Assembly (NCBI GenBank): GCA_031292355.1
Contig: JARLHI010000004.1
Location: forward strand, 1-64,000
Direction: 5' to 3'
Length of the DNA stretch: 64,000 bases
From: Candidatus Obscuribacterales bacterium
Lineage (GTDB): Bacteria; Cyanobacteriota; Vampirovibrionia; Obscuribacterales; Obscuribacteraceae
Shown here: positions 63,561-64,000 of the stretch, piece after piece
Position numbering within the stretch: position 1 is the stretch's first letter
Layout of the letters: the number at the start of each line of letters is the position of its first letter
Position numbers and translations under genes: made by a program
The notes under the pieces: generated by a model
Databases searched by the model: none
The model's input: only the letters and a program-made list of their open reading frames with translations
What the model was told of the DNA's origin: nothing

Positions 63561-64000
63561 ATGCACACAGTACAAATGAGAGTGAAACGTTTACCACATG
63601 GTAAAACGCTTCCAGCCTACGCAACAAAAGGCTCAGCGGGACTAGATCTTTGCGCGGCGATCGACTCCCCCTTATTAGTTGGAGCGCGCGAGCGTACAAA
63701 AGTGCCGACCGGTTTTGTCATTGAAGTGCCTGAAGGTTATGAAGGACAGGTTGTTCCTCGCTCTGGGCTGGCTGCCAAAGCCGGCATCAGTCTCACCAAC
63801 TGCGTAGGTACTATCGATTCTGATTATCGAGGCGAAGTGCAGGTCCTCATCATTAATCACAGCGAGACGCCTTATACGTTCGAGCCCGGCGAGCGTATTG
63901 CTCAATTAGTGCTCGTGCCGATTCCTCGAATCGAAGTAATCGAAGTCGACGATTTGGGCGAGCTCACTGAGCGCGGTGTTGGCGGCTTTGGTTCCACAGG
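63561..64000 (+). CDS. dut: dUTP diphosphatase (runs off window end)
   Basis: 146 residues visible; the gene continues past the window. GGAGG lies six bases before ATG 63561. Motifs 1-5 of trimeric dUTPase: AGLDLCA, VPRSGLAAK, GTIDSDYRGEV, GERIAQLVL and the C-terminal RGVGGFGSTG. It hydrolyses dUTP to dUMP, the substrate of ThyA. Confidence 0.95.
   Translation, partial: MHTVQMRVKRLPHGKTLPAYATKGSAGLDLCAAIDSPLLVGARERTKVPTGFVIEVPEGYEGQVVPRSGLAAKAGISLTNCVGTIDSDYRGEVQVLIINHSETPYTFEPGERIAQLVLVPIPRIEVIEVDDLGELTERGVGGFGST

Overview
The window looks like a chromosomal segment of a Gram-negative, non-photosynthetic, respiring bacterium from the cyanobacterial side of the tree. My best guess is Vampirovibrionia/Melainabacteria, close to the Obscuribacterales. 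This is inferred from the gene mix: system II cytochrome c maturation (CcsB/CcsA), a YlqD-like protein, a SigA-type sigma factor, a DUF4388-type regulatory protein, a SpoIID/LytB-like protein without sporulation genes, tricorn protease, a histone H1-like protein, many hybrid two-component proteins, and no photosynthesis genes. Base composition is moderate (roughly 45-50 % GC by eye) and even. I see no prophage, insertion sequence or CRISPR array.

Layout. 0-6.5 kb: a large membrane-anchored multidomain protein, tRNA-Thr, a small secreted protein, a DUF4239 membrane protein, ferrochelatase and a PaiB-like flavin protein. 6.5-19.5 kb: a rearranged Kdp potassium locus. It holds kdpFABC with a tiny conserved upstream ORF, kdpE, and a KdpD that is split into a sensor protein without a transmitter and a separate DUF4118-GAF histidine kinase. 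Two paralogous secreted proteins of unknown function are embedded in the locus, and kdpFABC and both paralogues share an 11-bp-phased ATCAAG operator. 19.5-24.3 kb: an ECF sigma factor preceded by a 9-bp tandem repeat, response regulators, a hybrid kinase and a TPR protein. 24.3-33.7 kb: an MsbA-like ABC exporter, an HtrA protease, MsrB, a divergent SAM-hydrolase-like protein, a TPR lipoprotein, Xpt, a response regulator fused to LRV repeats with its partner kinase, and a Sel1 protein. 33.7-37.3 kb: a gene-poor stretch with a 56-bp-period direct repeat, then a RedB-like thioredoxin-fold protein coupled to a large membrane histidine kinase. 37.3-45.7 kb: tricorn protease, a protein of GspE-N-like repeats, an E2 catalytic core without lipoyl domain, an M24 peptidase, a CoA-binding protein and an AbiTii-like protein. 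45.9-50.2 kb: a prenyl diphosphate synthase, Met8-like, CcsB and CcsA operon. 50.4-64 kb: housekeeping genes (sigma factor, RocA, ThyA-FolA-cytochrome c-Aat, adenosine-deaminase-like, H1-like protein, TlyA, tRNA-Ser, SpoIID-like, dUTPase).

How the genes work together. Ferrochelatase, the CcsB/CcsA system, a c-type cytochrome lipoprotein and the polyprenyl synthase (quinone side chain) fit an active respiratory chain. HtrA, MsrB and the exporter serve the envelope. The most novel part is the Kdp locus. Its operator geometry (direct repeats one helical turn apart, same orientation relative to all three transcription units) predicts that the secreted paralogues belong to the potassium-limitation or turgor regulon.
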